Below the pieces are notes generated by a model that ran no database searches, was not told the DNA's origin, and was given only the letters and a program-made list of their open reading frames with translations. The translations under genes and the position numbers were made by a program. This document shows, piece after piece, positions 54,123-61,797 of a stretch of DNA of 64,000 bases. Within the stretch, counting starts at the first letter, position 1; each line of letters begins with the position of its first letter. Origin of the DNA: Lacticaseibacillus paracasei subsp. paracasei (GTDB lineage: Bacteria > Bacillota > Bacilli > Lactobacillales > Lactobacillaceae); contig NZ_AP012541.1 in the NCBI RefSeq assembly GCF_000829035.1, positions 1,922,001-1,986,000 on the forward strand, read 5' to 3'.

Positions 54123-55271
54123 TCACACATAGTAAATGGCACGGGTATCATGATCGCTGTATTCGACCAGCTCAAACGTTTTGTGAGCAACCACGCCAAT
54201 ATCATCAGTCCATTTGTCGGTTGGCTTGCGTGTCGATACTTGACGCTGAACGAATCCGCCTAGGTCTTTGCTCATCTCTGAATGCAGATGCCCCGTGAAT
54301 AGTTCACGATTCTGCGCTGTGCCTAACATGAAGCCGAACTCATCGAGATATTTTGCAAGGTAGTTGTTCTTGCCCTTGTCTCCGTGAGTGGCACCAATGA
54401 AGTTGCGGCCTAACATTGCACCTTTGTAATGCTTCAGTGATATATCCCAAGTGATGTTCGGCTGGTTGCTGTAGGCACGTTTCAATAGACGCGCAAACAT
54501 ATATCCAACTGACGGATCATGATTTCCAGCACAATACATGACCTCACACTCATTGGCGTTCTTAATGATTGCTTCAATCAGCGTCTCGAAGTATTGCTCC
54601 ATTTCATTAACGGTCTCGCCTAAGTTGGTTGTTTCGAGCTGTGTGCCCTTTGCTGTGGTCGAGTTGATGTTATCCACATGAGCCAGATCACCGCCCAGAA
54701 TGAGCAATATCTTTGCGTAGTGGCCGCGTTCAATGATTTCTAGCTGGCGTTTCAGAGATTCAGCATAGACGTCGAATGTGTGACCGTTGAAATGTGTATC
54801 AAATGCAGGAATGACCAGATAGCGATCTGATTCCACAAAAATAGGAGCCTTAGCTTGGTACGGCTCCTTGTGTGTGATGATGTCATTCATCAATGATTCA
54901 TATTGTTCTGCTTCAACTAGCGGCCTAATTTGTATCTTGCTCTGGAAGAGCGTTGCTTCAGGCTTCTGCTTCCAGTAATTGCTTGTGGCACGTACAAGTT
55001 CCCACTTTGTGTAATCATAACCGTGAGCTTCAAGAACCTCTCTAGGCGTCATTTTGTGACCCCTGACAACCTTTAAGATAGTCTCACTAGACTGTGTGCC
55101 GTCTGAATCGTATTCATTCTTGACTGGTTTTTGGAACTCGACACCAAGCCTTCTTGCTTTACCTTGAAGAGCATCATAGCTAATCCCGAGCTTGTCGGCT
55201 GTCTCGCGTCTGGTAAAGCCTTCAGAGGCGAGCTTCCTAATGTCACCGATCTGTTCATCTGTCCATTGCAT
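54123..55271 (-). CDS. Phage metallophosphoesterase with N-terminal HTH
   Basis: 382 residues. The first 45 residues form a homeodomain-like helix-turn-helix (TDEQIGDIRKLASEGFTRRETADKLGISYDALQGKARRLGV). The catalytic part has the calcineurin-like metal sites in order: FDTHFNG, GGDLAHVDN, AGNHD, THGD, TGHLHSE. It may act on DNA ends or nucleotides near packaging. It stands just downstream of the small-RNA-like pair, which is on the opposite strand. Confidence 0.88.
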   Translation of the reverse strand: MQWTDEQIGDIRKLASEGFTRRETADKLGISYDALQGKARRLGVEFQKPVKNEYDSDGTQSSETILKVVRGHKMTPREVLEAHGYDYTKWELVRATSNYWKQKPEATLFQSKIQIRPLVEAEQYESLMNDIITHKEPYQAKAPIFVESDRYLVIPAFDTHFNGHTFDVYAESLKRQLEIIERGHYAKILLILGGDLAHVDNINSTTAKGTQLETTNLGETVNEMEQYFETLIEAIIKNANECEVMYCAGNHDPSVGYMFARLLKRAYSNQPNITWDISLKHYKGAMLGRNFIGATHGDKGKNNYLAKYLDEFGFMLGTAQNRELFTGHLHSEMSKDLGGFVQRQVSTRKPTDKWTDDIGVVAHKTFELVEYSDHDTRAIYYV

Positions 55272-55288
55272 CTACTCGCCTCCCGAAA

Positions 55289-55394
55289 TATAATAGCCGT
55301 GAGCAGTAGCTTTGCTTCCCCAAATCGATCGCTACTGCTAAATTTCATTTTTTCCATTCCTTTGGCTCTCGGTCCCCCAACCGAGGGCTTTTTT
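55289..55394 (+). ncRNA. Small RNA-like unit 1 (plus strand)
   Basis: The -10 TATAAT is at 55289-55294, with TTGCAT 17 bases upstream, so a transcript would start near 55301. It would fold into a hairpin (AGCAGTAGC with GCTACTGCT) whose loop contains CTTCCCC, then an intrinsic terminator (GCTCTCGGT / ACCGAGGGC, TTTTTT) ending at 55394. No reading frame of note. Unit 2 is its diverged copy. Confidence 0.6.
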
Positions 55395-55413
55395 AGTATC
55401 CTTATACACAGGA

Positions 55414-55532
55414 TGTGCTATTATGTAGCCATGAGCAGTGGCCTTTCTCCTCCAAGTCAATCGCTGCTACTCACACAAGTATTTCGTTTTTTCATCCTTT
55501 TGGCCCTTGGACTGGTCTCTGAGGGCTTTTTT
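55414..55532 (+). ncRNA. Small RNA-like unit 2 (plus strand), diverged copy of unit 1
   Basis: An extended -10 (TGCTATTAT, 55416-55424) would start a transcript near 55431. It has the same layout as unit 1: hairpin TGAGCAGTGGC with GCTGCTACTCA, loop with CTCCTCC, and terminator GCCC...GGGC followed by six T, ending at 55532. Base changes between the copies largely keep pairing in the first stem. Confidence 0.6.
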
Positions 55533-55541
55533 GTCGCATAA

Positions 55542-55575
55542 AAATAGCACCTCACCGTTTGGCGGAGTGCTATTT
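55542..55575 (-). terminator. Terminator of the XRE-ImmA cargo genes
   Basis: AAATAGCAC and GTGCTATTT form a perfect nine-base stem, followed on the minus strand by TTTTTATG. It lies 18 bases after the stop at 55593. Confidence 0.85.
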
Positions 55576-55592
55576 AGTCACCATATAGACTA

Positions 55593-56762
55593 CTAAGCAA
55601 AACGGAAAATATTATTTTGCGAAGAACTGGAATCAGTAATTGTTCCGAGAAACGAATCAGAAAGTCCTAAAACTTCAATTAGTAGTTTCGGCTCTATTTG
55701 AAATACGTCCGATATGATTGAACCTAGGTCCCCTCTTTCATAAAGTAACTTCAAAAGCGTCTTTATTTTCTCTGGACGATTGATAGGAATATCGTTATCC
55801 AAAGGCTCAATTTGTTTATAGTGTTTTCTATACATAGAAGCAAAAAAGCGATTGTTTTGTTCTTTAGATACAAGCCCTAGTTTATAAGCCCGATACTCAG
55901 CGGTCGCTAACGAAACAAGAAAGTCTTTTTTAATAAGCTTATAATCATCTGGCCTTGCAGGATTGCGCACAGTCTTGAATGCTTCTTTGATTTTTTCTTG
56001 TGGTAAGAGCAACGCGGATGCAAACTCATTTGCCTCATGCTCGTACTCCCTAAACTCTGAGTTTTCCAAGTTCTCAAAATCAACATTTGTGTGCATTAAT
56101 AGATGACCAAGCTCATGAGCAACATCAAAAATTCTTCTAACAGCGCTCTTATTACGTCTTCCTAAAATAATAAAAGGAGAGCGTAATGAACCATCCTCAT
56201 TTCTAGTCCAAACACTGTAGGCATCCGCATTAATATCAATTTCTTTCTCTATAACAAATGCTCCAGCATTTTCAACAATGTAAAGTAGCCTTTTATTGCT
56301 ATCTATTTTTAAACTATTCCTAGTGTATTTTGCAGTATCTTCAATTGTCCACCCTTTTCCGGATAATAAAGCTTTCTTTTTTGTTGTATTAAGCTGATGA
56401 ACAAGACTCTTTAATTTGTTGGCTTTGAAATTTATGACCGCTTCGCAGTATTCAATAATATTTGCTGCAAAATTAATCTGAGTGACGTTTTGAGCAACGC
56501 TCTTTCTAATATTTCTTTCAGATGATCTAAATGCAACGTGTTGTGTTGGAACGATCCCGTTCCTTGGAAACTTTTTGAAAAAGAAAGTGCTTTTAACGTC
56601 AAAAATTTTGCTCATTTCAATTACAGTGTTAATTTCTGGCGAAAAACTTTCATTTTCATAGTTTCCTATTGATTGCTCAGTCAATTTCAACTTATTGGCT
56701 AGTTCTTTACGAGATACGCCATATAGCATTCTTAAATTTTTGAGATTTTCTCCATAAAACAT
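55593..56762 (-). CDS. XRE regulator fused to ImmA/IrrE-type zinc peptidase
   Basis: 389 residues. The N-terminal XRE domain (LYGVSRKELANKLKLTEQSIGNYENESFSPEINTVIEMSKIF) is followed by an ImmA/IrrE (COG2856) domain with FDVAHELGHLLMHTNVDF (HExxH) and EANEFASALLLPQ (third ligand). This is the style of repressor/antitoxin proteins paired with an upstream gene. The sequence is visibly more AT-rich than the neighbouring late genes. It starts 18 bases after the partner gene stop. It may be a moron-type defence or toxin-antitoxin module, or a repressor cleaved on damage. Confidence 0.82.
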   Translation of the reverse strand: MFYGENLKNLRMLYGVSRKELANKLKLTEQSIGNYENESFSPEINTVIEMSKIFDVKSTFFFKKFPRNGIVPTQHVAFRSSERNIRKSVAQNVTQINFAANIIEYCEAVINFKANKLKSLVHQLNTTKKKALLSGKGWTIEDTAKYTRNSLKIDSNKRLLYIVENAGAFVIEKEIDINADAYSVWTRNEDGSLRSPFIILGRRNKSAVRRIFDVAHELGHLLMHTNVDFENLENSEFREYEHEANEFASALLLPQEKIKEAFKTVRNPARPDDYKLIKKDFLVSLATAEYRAYKLGLVSKEQNNRFFASMYRKHYKQIEPLDNDIPINRPEKIKTLLKLLYERGDLGSIISDVFQIEPKLLIEVLGLSDSFLGTITDSSSSQNNIFRFA

Positions 56763-56780
56763 TGAAATCCCCTCATATAT

Positions 56781-57539
56781 CTATTTTTGATTGTTTGTGT
56801 CCGTGTCTGTTTTCTTTTTAGCTTCCTTATAAAATTCAACTTGTTCTTCGTTTTCTGTATTTGGATTTATAAGATCACTCGAATCCAAGCCTTCTAAAAT
56901 CTCACTAGGCATTCTAACTGGGCTTGCTGCATTAAGTGCCTTCAAATCTTTTATTTCTAACACTTTCGATCCAAAAAACAGGTTTAAGCCAACATCAGAT
57001 ATATCTTTGCTATCATTCACTCTATAAGTCAACAAATAGAGTGCTTCTGGAACATCATCAGAAGAAGACTCTTGCCGAACCTCGTTTAAAGCCTGCTCAT
57101 CTTCCTCAGGCATATCAAGTATAGAAAGCTGTTCGGCCTCTTTTTTGTTTGTAAATAAGTCTTTAAAATCTTTATTGAATTCCATTCCCCACTGAGATAT
57201 TACATTTCTTTTTCCGTTTTCTTTTCCTCCTAAATAACCACCGTCAATAGTTCGCTGCGGTTTTTGAACAAGCCAAATATAATGACCGCCTTCTCTTATT
57301 TTGAAGCAGACAAACTTCCACGATGAAGTTTGAAAAACTTTGGGGTCTACAGTATCATCACCATCAAATTGCCTTTTTATTTGGTCATCTATGTGGTTGG
57401 CTCGTGTCCATGAATATCCGGAGCTAACAATCATTTCACGCTTCTTTTCAAAACGCTCCTCCAAATAGTCCAAGTATCCTTGCCTCAATCCATCTACTAA
57501 TTTCTGCGAAAAATCATCATTAAAAATATATGGTTCCAT
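56781..57539 (-). CDS. Unknown protein paired with the XRE-ImmA gene
   Basis: 252 residues, soluble, with an aromatic-rich core (WKFVCFKIREGGHYIWLVQKPQRT) and an acidic C-terminus. It resembles the DUF5986-like partners that precede XRE-ImmA antitoxins in Gram-positives, but I name that only by resemblance and context. It is AT-rich like its partner and shares an operon. If the pair is a toxin-antitoxin system, this would be the toxin. Confidence 0.6.
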   Translation of the reverse strand: MEPYIFNDDFSQKLVDGLRQGYLDYLEERFEKKREMIVSSGYSWTRANHIDDQIKRQFDGDDTVDPKVFQTSSWKFVCFKIREGGHYIWLVQKPQRTIDGGYLGGKENGKRNVISQWGMEFNKDFKDLFTNKKEAEQLSILDMPEEDEQALNEVRQESSSDDVPEALYLLTYRVNDSKDISDVGLNLFFGSKVLEIKDLKALNAASPVRMPSEILEGLDSSDLINPNTENEEQVEFYKEAKKKTDTDTNNQK

Positions 57540-57630
57540 ATTCTCGCCAGCTTTCTATTTATTGTCTAATTATAGCACCTCTTTTCATTTTTTCGGCTAT
57601 TTTCTTTTCTTATTTTTTTGATCCAAAAAA

Positions 57631-57706
57631 GCGATCGGGCGGAGTTGCACCGTCCTGTTTCAGCATTGCGTAACCGGTAACAATGTCTTACTTGTCTGCT
57701 GATCGC
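57631..57706 (-). ncRNA. tRNA-like element 3
   Basis: 76 bases with acceptor-like ends GCGATC and GATCGC, and a T-arm-like stem (GGACGG, TGCAACT, CCGCCC; one mismatch). A central hairpin (CATTG/CAATG) has a loop of about 12 bases, too large for a normal anticodon loop. It is followed by six T. Confidence 0.35.
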
Positions 57707-57832
57707 ATGATTGATGGCCGAGACCTAAACTAGCGCCATCATGAGCACGTCTGCTGCTTTCCCCATATCCCGTATCTATATGGGGCATTTCTGCAACGGA
57801 GGCTTTCGCCTGCAGTGGAGTCAACTTCTTAT

Positions 57833-57948
57833 ATCGCTGGTCGGGATTTGCACCCGACATGATGATCCCCGATTGGTAGTCAGCCAATACGGATGCTGAC
57901 CGGAGCCAGTACATCTAACGAAGCGTCTACCTATTCCGCCACAGCGAT
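57833..57948 (-). ncRNA. tRNA-like element 2
   Basis: A perfect seven-base acceptor-like stem (ATCGCTG / CAGCGAT) and a T-arm TCGGG, TGCAAAT, CCCGA. The start resembles tRNA-Leu (TGTGGCGGAATAGGTAGACGC). The middle is longer than a normal tRNA (116 bases) and includes a five-base stem with seven-base loop (ATTGG, CTGACTA, CCAAT) and another hairpin. Possibly a degenerate phage tRNA. The segment between elements 2 and 3 (57707-57832) holds further hairpins such as CCCCATAT/ATATGGGG. Confidence 0.4.
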
Positions 57949-58012
57949 TTGCTCGCTCTCCCAGTGTCAGATGGGGTCATCGCAAGCTGAGTCCGGTCGC
58001 TAAACTGGACAA

Positions 58013-58078
58013 TGTGGCATGCGGGAATCGAACCCGCCTGACTATCACAGCCAGTCCTCATTGCCACGCCTTGCCACA
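58013..58078 (-). ncRNA. tRNA-like element 1
   Basis: A seven-base acceptor-like stem (TGTGGCA / TGCCACA) and a perfect T-arm (GCGGG, TTCGATT, CCCGC). It is only 66 bases long. A possible anticodon stem CTGGC/GTCAG has loop TGTGATA, without the usual U33, and the D-arm is not recognisable. Confidence 0.4.
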
Positions 58079-58199
58079 GCTTTATCATCACCATGGCTCG
58101 GAGGAAAAACGCGGTGTCTCAGGTTTCTCACCTTTGGCACAATACCATAATACTGCCTATAAACGATCTTTTGGGGGCTTTTTCGGGGCCCAAAAGGGG

Positions 58200-58637
58200 C
58201 TAATTCGGGGCTTTTTCGGGGTTTTTGAAAACCAATAGATTTTCTCCTTGATAGGCCTCTGCAAATTCTAACAGTGCTCGGTTCTTAAGCTTCTTGATTG
58301 ATTCTCTTGAGTAACCTTGCATGCGATAAGCAATCTGGTCATAAGTCAGTACCTCTTTGTTACAATATGAGTAAAACAGCGTCCAGAAGCTTGTGGTTGT
58401 GAGCGCCATCAAAGCATGTTCAATCAGTTCAACGCTAATACGGGCACTGACGACTTTCGCCAATTTGCCATCTACCGAATTGTTTACTGAACGTGTCTTT
58501 GGCATACCATCTATAACGGGTGATTTAATGTCAGACAAATAGACGCCGCCGATACGTGATAGCGTTCGGAAGTCTTTCAATATCTCTCTTGCCTTTGTAC
58601 GTGTCGCATTTTCGTCTATTTCTGGAATTAACGTCAT
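58200..58637 (-). CDS. ArpU family phage transcriptional regulator
   Basis: About 145 residues (LIPEIDENATRTKAREILKDFRTLSRIGG at the start, QIAYRMQGYSRESIKKLKNRALLEFAEAY helix-turn-helix at the end). It belongs to the ArpU/RinA-like late activators common before the packaging genes. It probably turns on the late operon. The start is ATG at 58637. Downstream of its stop, GCCCCGAAAAAGCCCC is repeated. Confidence 0.82.
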   Translation of the reverse strand: MTLIPEIDENATRTKAREILKDFRTLSRIGGVYLSDIKSPVIDGMPKTRSVNNSVDGKLAKVVSARISVELIEHALMALTTTSFWTLFYSYCNKEVLTYDQIAYRMQGYSRESIKKLKNRALLEFAEAYQGENLLVFKNPEKAPN

Positions 58638-58719
58638 CGGTAGGCCACCCCTTATGGTATAATGAATTTGCCTAAAACTCATCGGGAAGGCGTGCCGTAA
58701 TGGTGCGCTTTTTTGATGC

Positions 58720-58872
58720 TTAAAGATTAATGCTCCGCTCGATTAATTCGTCTAGTGTATATTTGCCGCCCCAGCGTTCACGTTCCTTTGCCTGGGTGAT
58801 CTTTCTTTCATTGGCAAGCCGTGCGGCCCTCATGCGTCGACGCTTCTTTTTAATGACTGATTTCTTTTTCAT
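58720..58872 (-). CDS. Small basic phage protein
   Basis: 50 residues, very rich in Lys/Arg in the first half (KKKSVIKKKRRRMRAARLANERK). The start is ATG at 58872 with GGGAGGG upstream; the longer frame lacks a site. Possibly nucleic-acid binding; function unknown. Confidence 0.6.
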   Translation of the reverse strand: MKKKSVIKKKRRRMRAARLANERKITQAKERERWGGKYTLDELIERSINL

Positions 58873-58900
58873 TTGACCCTCCCAGCGGTTTCGACTAAGC

Positions 58901-59254
58901 CTATAAATCAAAGACAATGGTTGCTGGCTCTTTAACGTGGCCTTTGAATACTGGCTTCTTGCTGTTGGAAATTTTAGCAAGCAACTGACTCAGCTCAGAG
59001 CGGCAGATAATTCCGCTTTTCTTCAACCCAGTTGTGGCAATCACAACTCCTATTGCGTCCGCTGGGGCTGCTAATACCGCCAGTTGCGATTGATTGTCGT
59101 CAATGCCAAATTGCAAGGCTTTGAAGTCACCCAAGGCAGCACGTGCTTTGGAATTAAGAGATAGCCTGTTTTCAGTAACTGACAGTGCTGGGTATGGTAA
59201 AGTTGTAAATCCCTTCTTGGCGCTCAAATCGATTGTTTTAAAGCCTTTGATCAT
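58901..59254 (-). CDS. Phage protein of unknown function
   Basis: 117 residues (MIKGFKTIDLSAKKGFTTLPYPALSVTENRLSLNSKARAALGDFKALQFGIDD...), of a type seen in lactobacillus phage early regions. GAAGGA precedes the ATG. No motif recognised. Confidence 0.68.
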   Translation of the reverse strand: MIKGFKTIDLSAKKGFTTLPYPALSVTENRLSLNSKARAALGDFKALQFGIDDNQSQLAVLAAPADAIGVVIATTGLKKSGIICRSELSQLLAKISNSKKPVFKGHVKEPATIVFDL

Positions 59255-59273
59255 TTTTAGTTCCTTCTTTCTG

Positions 59274-59343
59274 TGATATACTTATCTTTCAAATAATTCG
59301 ATTTGATAGACTGAGTCGTCCTGTTAATCCGGGGCGACTTTTG
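59274..59343 (+). ncRNA. Small RNA-like unit a (plus strand)
   Basis: Extended -10 TGATATACT (59274-59282), then a transcript of about 55 bases. It ends in AGTCGTCC, loop, GGGGCGACT and TTTT. Confidence 0.5.
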
Positions 59344-59449
59344 CTATACTACCCTTGGAGATGCTTTCTTATGCGTGTTAACCTTATAAGTTGGGGGAAC
59401 AAATCTGCTTCGGGCACCTCCCACGCGTTGCCTAGGTAACGCGTTTTTT
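59342..59449 (+). ncRNA. Small RNA-like unit b (plus strand)
   Basis: Extended -10 TGCTATACT (59342-59350) directly after the terminator of unit a. The transcript of about 90 bases ends in ACGCGTT, seven-base loop, AACGCGT, TTTTTT. It could encode a 22-residue peptide (59371-59439, MRVNLISWGNKSASG...) with GGAG ten bases upstream. Confidence 0.5.
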
Positions 59450-59549
59450 GATATACTGTATACGGAGGCCAACTCCTTTTAGAATGATTTCATATACTTA
59501 CACTATGCATTATGGCCTCCGGCGCGCCCTTCATCCGGCGCGCTTTTTT
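59449..59549 (+). ncRNA. Small RNA-like unit c (plus strand)
   Basis: Extended -10 TGATATACT (59449-59457) directly after the terminator of unit b. The transcript carries GGAGGCCA paired with TGGCCTCC and ends in GCGCGCC, loop, GGCGCGC, TTTTTT. Its end reaches the stop of the minus-strand gene at 59548. Confidence 0.5.
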
Positions 59550-59640
59550 ATTTGCTTTCAGGAGGCCGAATGAGCTCCCAGAAACCAATTCCAGAACGTT
59601 CGCGGTTACTGTGTGCTCTGAACTTAATCTCTCGTTTCAT
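59548..59640 (-). CDS. Very short frame resembling a YopX N-terminus
   Basis: 30 codons starting MKREIKFRAHSNRE with GGCGGAG upstream. YopX-type phage proteins begin M(K)REIKFRAWD..., so this is probably a remnant cut to its first strand. Confidence 0.45.
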   Translation of the reverse strand: MKREIKFRAHSNRERSGIGFWELIRPPESK

Positions 59641-59652
59641 TTCTCCGCCTCT

Positions 59653-59775
59653 TTACTTATTTATCCAATGAAGGAATGCAAACAGTATTGCCGCAAGGAC
59701 AATGCAGAAGATGAGCAAACTCATATATATCTCCGATGGAGACGCATTCCATATTCCGTTTATTATCTGTTTCAT
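59653..59775 (-). CDS. 40-residue single-span membrane protein
   Basis: A short frame with one membrane helix (IYMSLLIFCIVLAAILFAFLHW). Its ATG overlaps the stop of the preceding gene (ATGA), as for translated phage genes. Function unknown. Confidence 0.55.
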   Translation of the reverse strand: MKQIINGIWNASPSEIYMSLLIFCIVLAAILFAFLHWINK

Positions 59776-60188
59776 TTATCCGCCACCATATCTCGGGCTT
59801 CCATAAGATCGAATAAATAGCTTTGCATGCGACGTTTATTGAAATCATAATTTGCTTGATCATCTTCTGGATAGCCGCATATCTGAACAATTGTCCTAAG
59901 ACCACCAATCTCGTAATTAACATCTCGCTTAGTGTCGTACATCTCGGCGTAATCAGCCCCCCAAGAGTCCGCAACTTTAGGCTTGATGTTAGGCCAAGCA
60001 TTATCAGCGGCTTCTTGAACTGCTTTAAGATATTCGTCTGCTTTGCCAGCAATCTTAGCTGTTGCATCGGCATATAGTTCAGCCGTGACTTCAGAAATTG
60101 GATAGATGCTAATAGTAACTTTATGTGGACGGCTCATGATCTTAATAAAGCTACCGTTATCTAGCTCAATGCTTTTAGTCTTCTTCAT
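59772..60188 (-). CDS. Phage early protein, unknown function
   Basis: 138 residues, charged (MKKTKSIELDNGSFIKIMSRPHKVTISIYPISEV...). Tight four-base overlaps on both sides. No motif recognised. Confidence 0.65.
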   Translation of the reverse strand: MKKTKSIELDNGSFIKIMSRPHKVTISIYPISEVTAELYADATAKIAGKADEYLKAVQEAADNAWPNIKPKVADSWGADYAEMYDTKRDVNYEIGGLRTIVQICGYPEDDQANYDFNKRRMQSYLFDLMEARDMVADK

Positions 60189-60517
60189 TTCTCCGCCTCC
60201 AATTTCACGATTTCGCCGGTTTCCTCAACGCGCCAGACACCTAGCACCCATGCAGTAGCGAAGGTGTTTTGATTAGCAAGTATCCATGCCAATGCCTCGC
60301 TAACCTTGTGTCCGTTTTTGGCCGTGTCCAACACGCAAAGCAAATTATTTTGCCCGTGTGCTGACCGCAATATCTCTCCCACCGCTTCAGGAATCACCGG
60401 CAGATCATCTGGCAGGGCGGCGTCATATTCTGAAAGATATTGATACCTTTTCAAGTCATAGTTAATGCTTTGCTCAATTCCATACATCACGAAAAAATCA
60501 AGAGCCTTTTTTAACAC
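60185..60517 (-). CDS. Phage early protein, DUF1642-like
   Basis: 110 residues. The pattern IPEAVGEILRSA...VSEALAWILANQNTFATAWVLGVWRVEE resembles DUF1642 proteins of Gram-positive phages. The start is probably GTG at 60517, with a weak ribosome site. Confidence 0.55.
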   Translation of the reverse strand: MLKKALDFFVMYGIEQSINYDLKRYQYLSEYDAALPDDLPVIPEAVGEILRSAHGQNNLLCVLDTAKNGHKVSEALAWILANQNTFATAWVLGVWRVEETGEIVKLEAEK

Positions 60518-60530
60518 TTACCGCTTCGTC

Positions 60531-60746
60531 TCATTGCTCATCGTCAGTCACCTCACTGTTCGCTGTACTCCCTGCAATTCGTTCAATGTCTGCTTCTGTT
60601 ACACCAACGCCAAAGCATTTTGCTGTTTGAAAGCTATTTTCATTTGTGATCACCGGCTGTTTGAAATAGGCCACCATTTCGGTATTTGATATATACGATA
60701 CCGCCGACAGATTTAGCAACTTCCCGCTGTCTAGCTTAATCAGCAT
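60531..60746 (-). CDS. Phage early protein, unknown function
   Basis: 71 residues (MLIKLDSGKLLNLSAVSYISNTEMVAYFKQP...), mostly beta-like. Overlaps the preceding gene by 11 bases. No family recognised. Confidence 0.6.
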   Translation of the reverse strand: MLIKLDSGKLLNLSAVSYISNTEMVAYFKQPVITNENSFQTAKCFGVGVTEADIERIAGSTANSEVTDDEQ

Positions 60747-61278
60747 CGTCAGTCACCTCTTCTTTTACAAAGTATTCTCCGTCAAGCCCAAATGCACTAA
60801 GCTGCTCCTTTGTGAACACAGTTGAAGGACTATCTTTTTTTACAGTGAAACGCATACCTTCTGTGAAGCTAAATAATAGGTATAGCGGGGCATCAATGTC
60901 ATACCACCAGCTCTTAGGGGCTAGGACCCTATACTTTTTCTCCTTTGCCACGGTGTAGCCGTTGACGTAAGCATTCATAAGCAGCTTTTCTTCACCACTA
61001 GCTTCTGAATCAGAGTTGTCAGAAATATAAGTTGCCGGATATGTTTTATCACGAGCACCTTCAACAATTTCGGCTTGTTCCTCGTTGAGGACTACCTTTT
61101 TAGGCTCCTCAATCAAAGTGACAATGTGACCACCATAATCATTAACAATAGCCTTAGCATTATCTTCGCTGACCATAGTCGGACAATACGATTCGGACAA
61201 TGGCAGGAATTTTGCATATTCACAGTCAAGATATTTGCCTTCATCGTTCTTAACCATGTACAGTTTTTCTTCGTTCAT
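60736..61278 (-). CDS. Phage early protein, unknown function
   Basis: 180 residues, acidic, no clear motif (MNEEKLYMVKNDEGKYLDCEYAKFLPLSES...). It starts within the stop of the 41-residue gene upstream (ATGA). Confidence 0.62.
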   Translation of the reverse strand: MNEEKLYMVKNDEGKYLDCEYAKFLPLSESYCPTMVSEDNAKAIVNDYGGHIVTLIEEPKKVVLNEEQAEIVEGARDKTYPATYISDNSDSEASGEEKLLMNAYVNGYTVAKEKKYRVLAPKSWWYDIDAPLYLLFSFTEGMRFTVKKDSPSTVFTKEQLSAFGLDGEYFVKEEVTDDAD

Positions 61279-61400
61279 TTTTCGTCCTCCTGTTTGATTG
61301 GCACTAGTTTGTAGTCCACATCTTCGTATATGACGCCTACAACCTTGCCAGTCTCTTTGCTGACGTAGATGTCATCGAACGTGTCGTCTCCTGTTTTCAT
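61275..61400 (-). CDS. 41-residue phage protein
   Basis: A frame of 41 residues (MKTGDDTFDDIYVSKETGKVVG...), coupled to the next gene by a four-base overlap. Unknown function. Confidence 0.55.
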   Translation of the reverse strand: MKTGDDTFDDIYVSKETGKVVGVIYEDVDYKLVPIKQEDEK

Positions 61401-61411
61401 TGGTCGGCCTC

Positions 61412-61795
61412 CTAAAGCTGTTCTTCCGTGAATAGTCCTGTGTGATAGTCATATCTAGCAATCGTGATTGGTATCTTGTACCTGATCATGAACAGCAGCA
61501 TTTTCTGCTTAGAATCACGAGTCAGTGTGGCATTCCCACCTTTGACGTCCACCACTTTCGTTAGCTTGCCATTTTCGTAAAAGCAGAAATCTGGAGTGTA
61601 TCTTCGTGCTGAATATCGCTTGCCGTTTATCACGAAAGCCGAAATAATCTCGAAATGTTCCTGCATCGTGATCTTCTGTGTCTTGTTGCGTATCAGCATG
61701 TAGTAGGCGCCCTCTGCTTTGCTTGCAAATCGAATGCCATCAATTACGACTGGCTGCGCATTGTACTTGCCTCTGCGTCTCTTGCGGATAACCAT
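61412..61795 (-). CDS. DUF1064 family phage nuclease-like protein
   Basis: 127 residues. The family pattern is clear: KYNAQPVVIDGIRFASKAEGAYYMLI..., YTPDFCFYENGKLTKVVDVKGG. The E, D and D-x-K residues match a PD-(D/E)XK nuclease site, like Holliday-junction or restriction-type phage endonucleases. Confidence 0.8.
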   Translation of the reverse strand: MVIRKRRRGKYNAQPVVIDGIRFASKAEGAYYMLIRNKTQKITMQEHFEIISAFVINGKRYSARRYTPDFCFYENGKLTKVVDVKGGNATLTRDSKQKMLLFMIRYKIPITIARYDYHTGLFTEEQL

Positions 61796-61797
61796 GG

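Noticed and set aside
57833..57948. Ordinary tRNA-Leu gene
   Set aside because: The 5' part resembles tRNA-Leu, but length and anticodon region do not fold normally by eye; kept only as a tRNA-like element.
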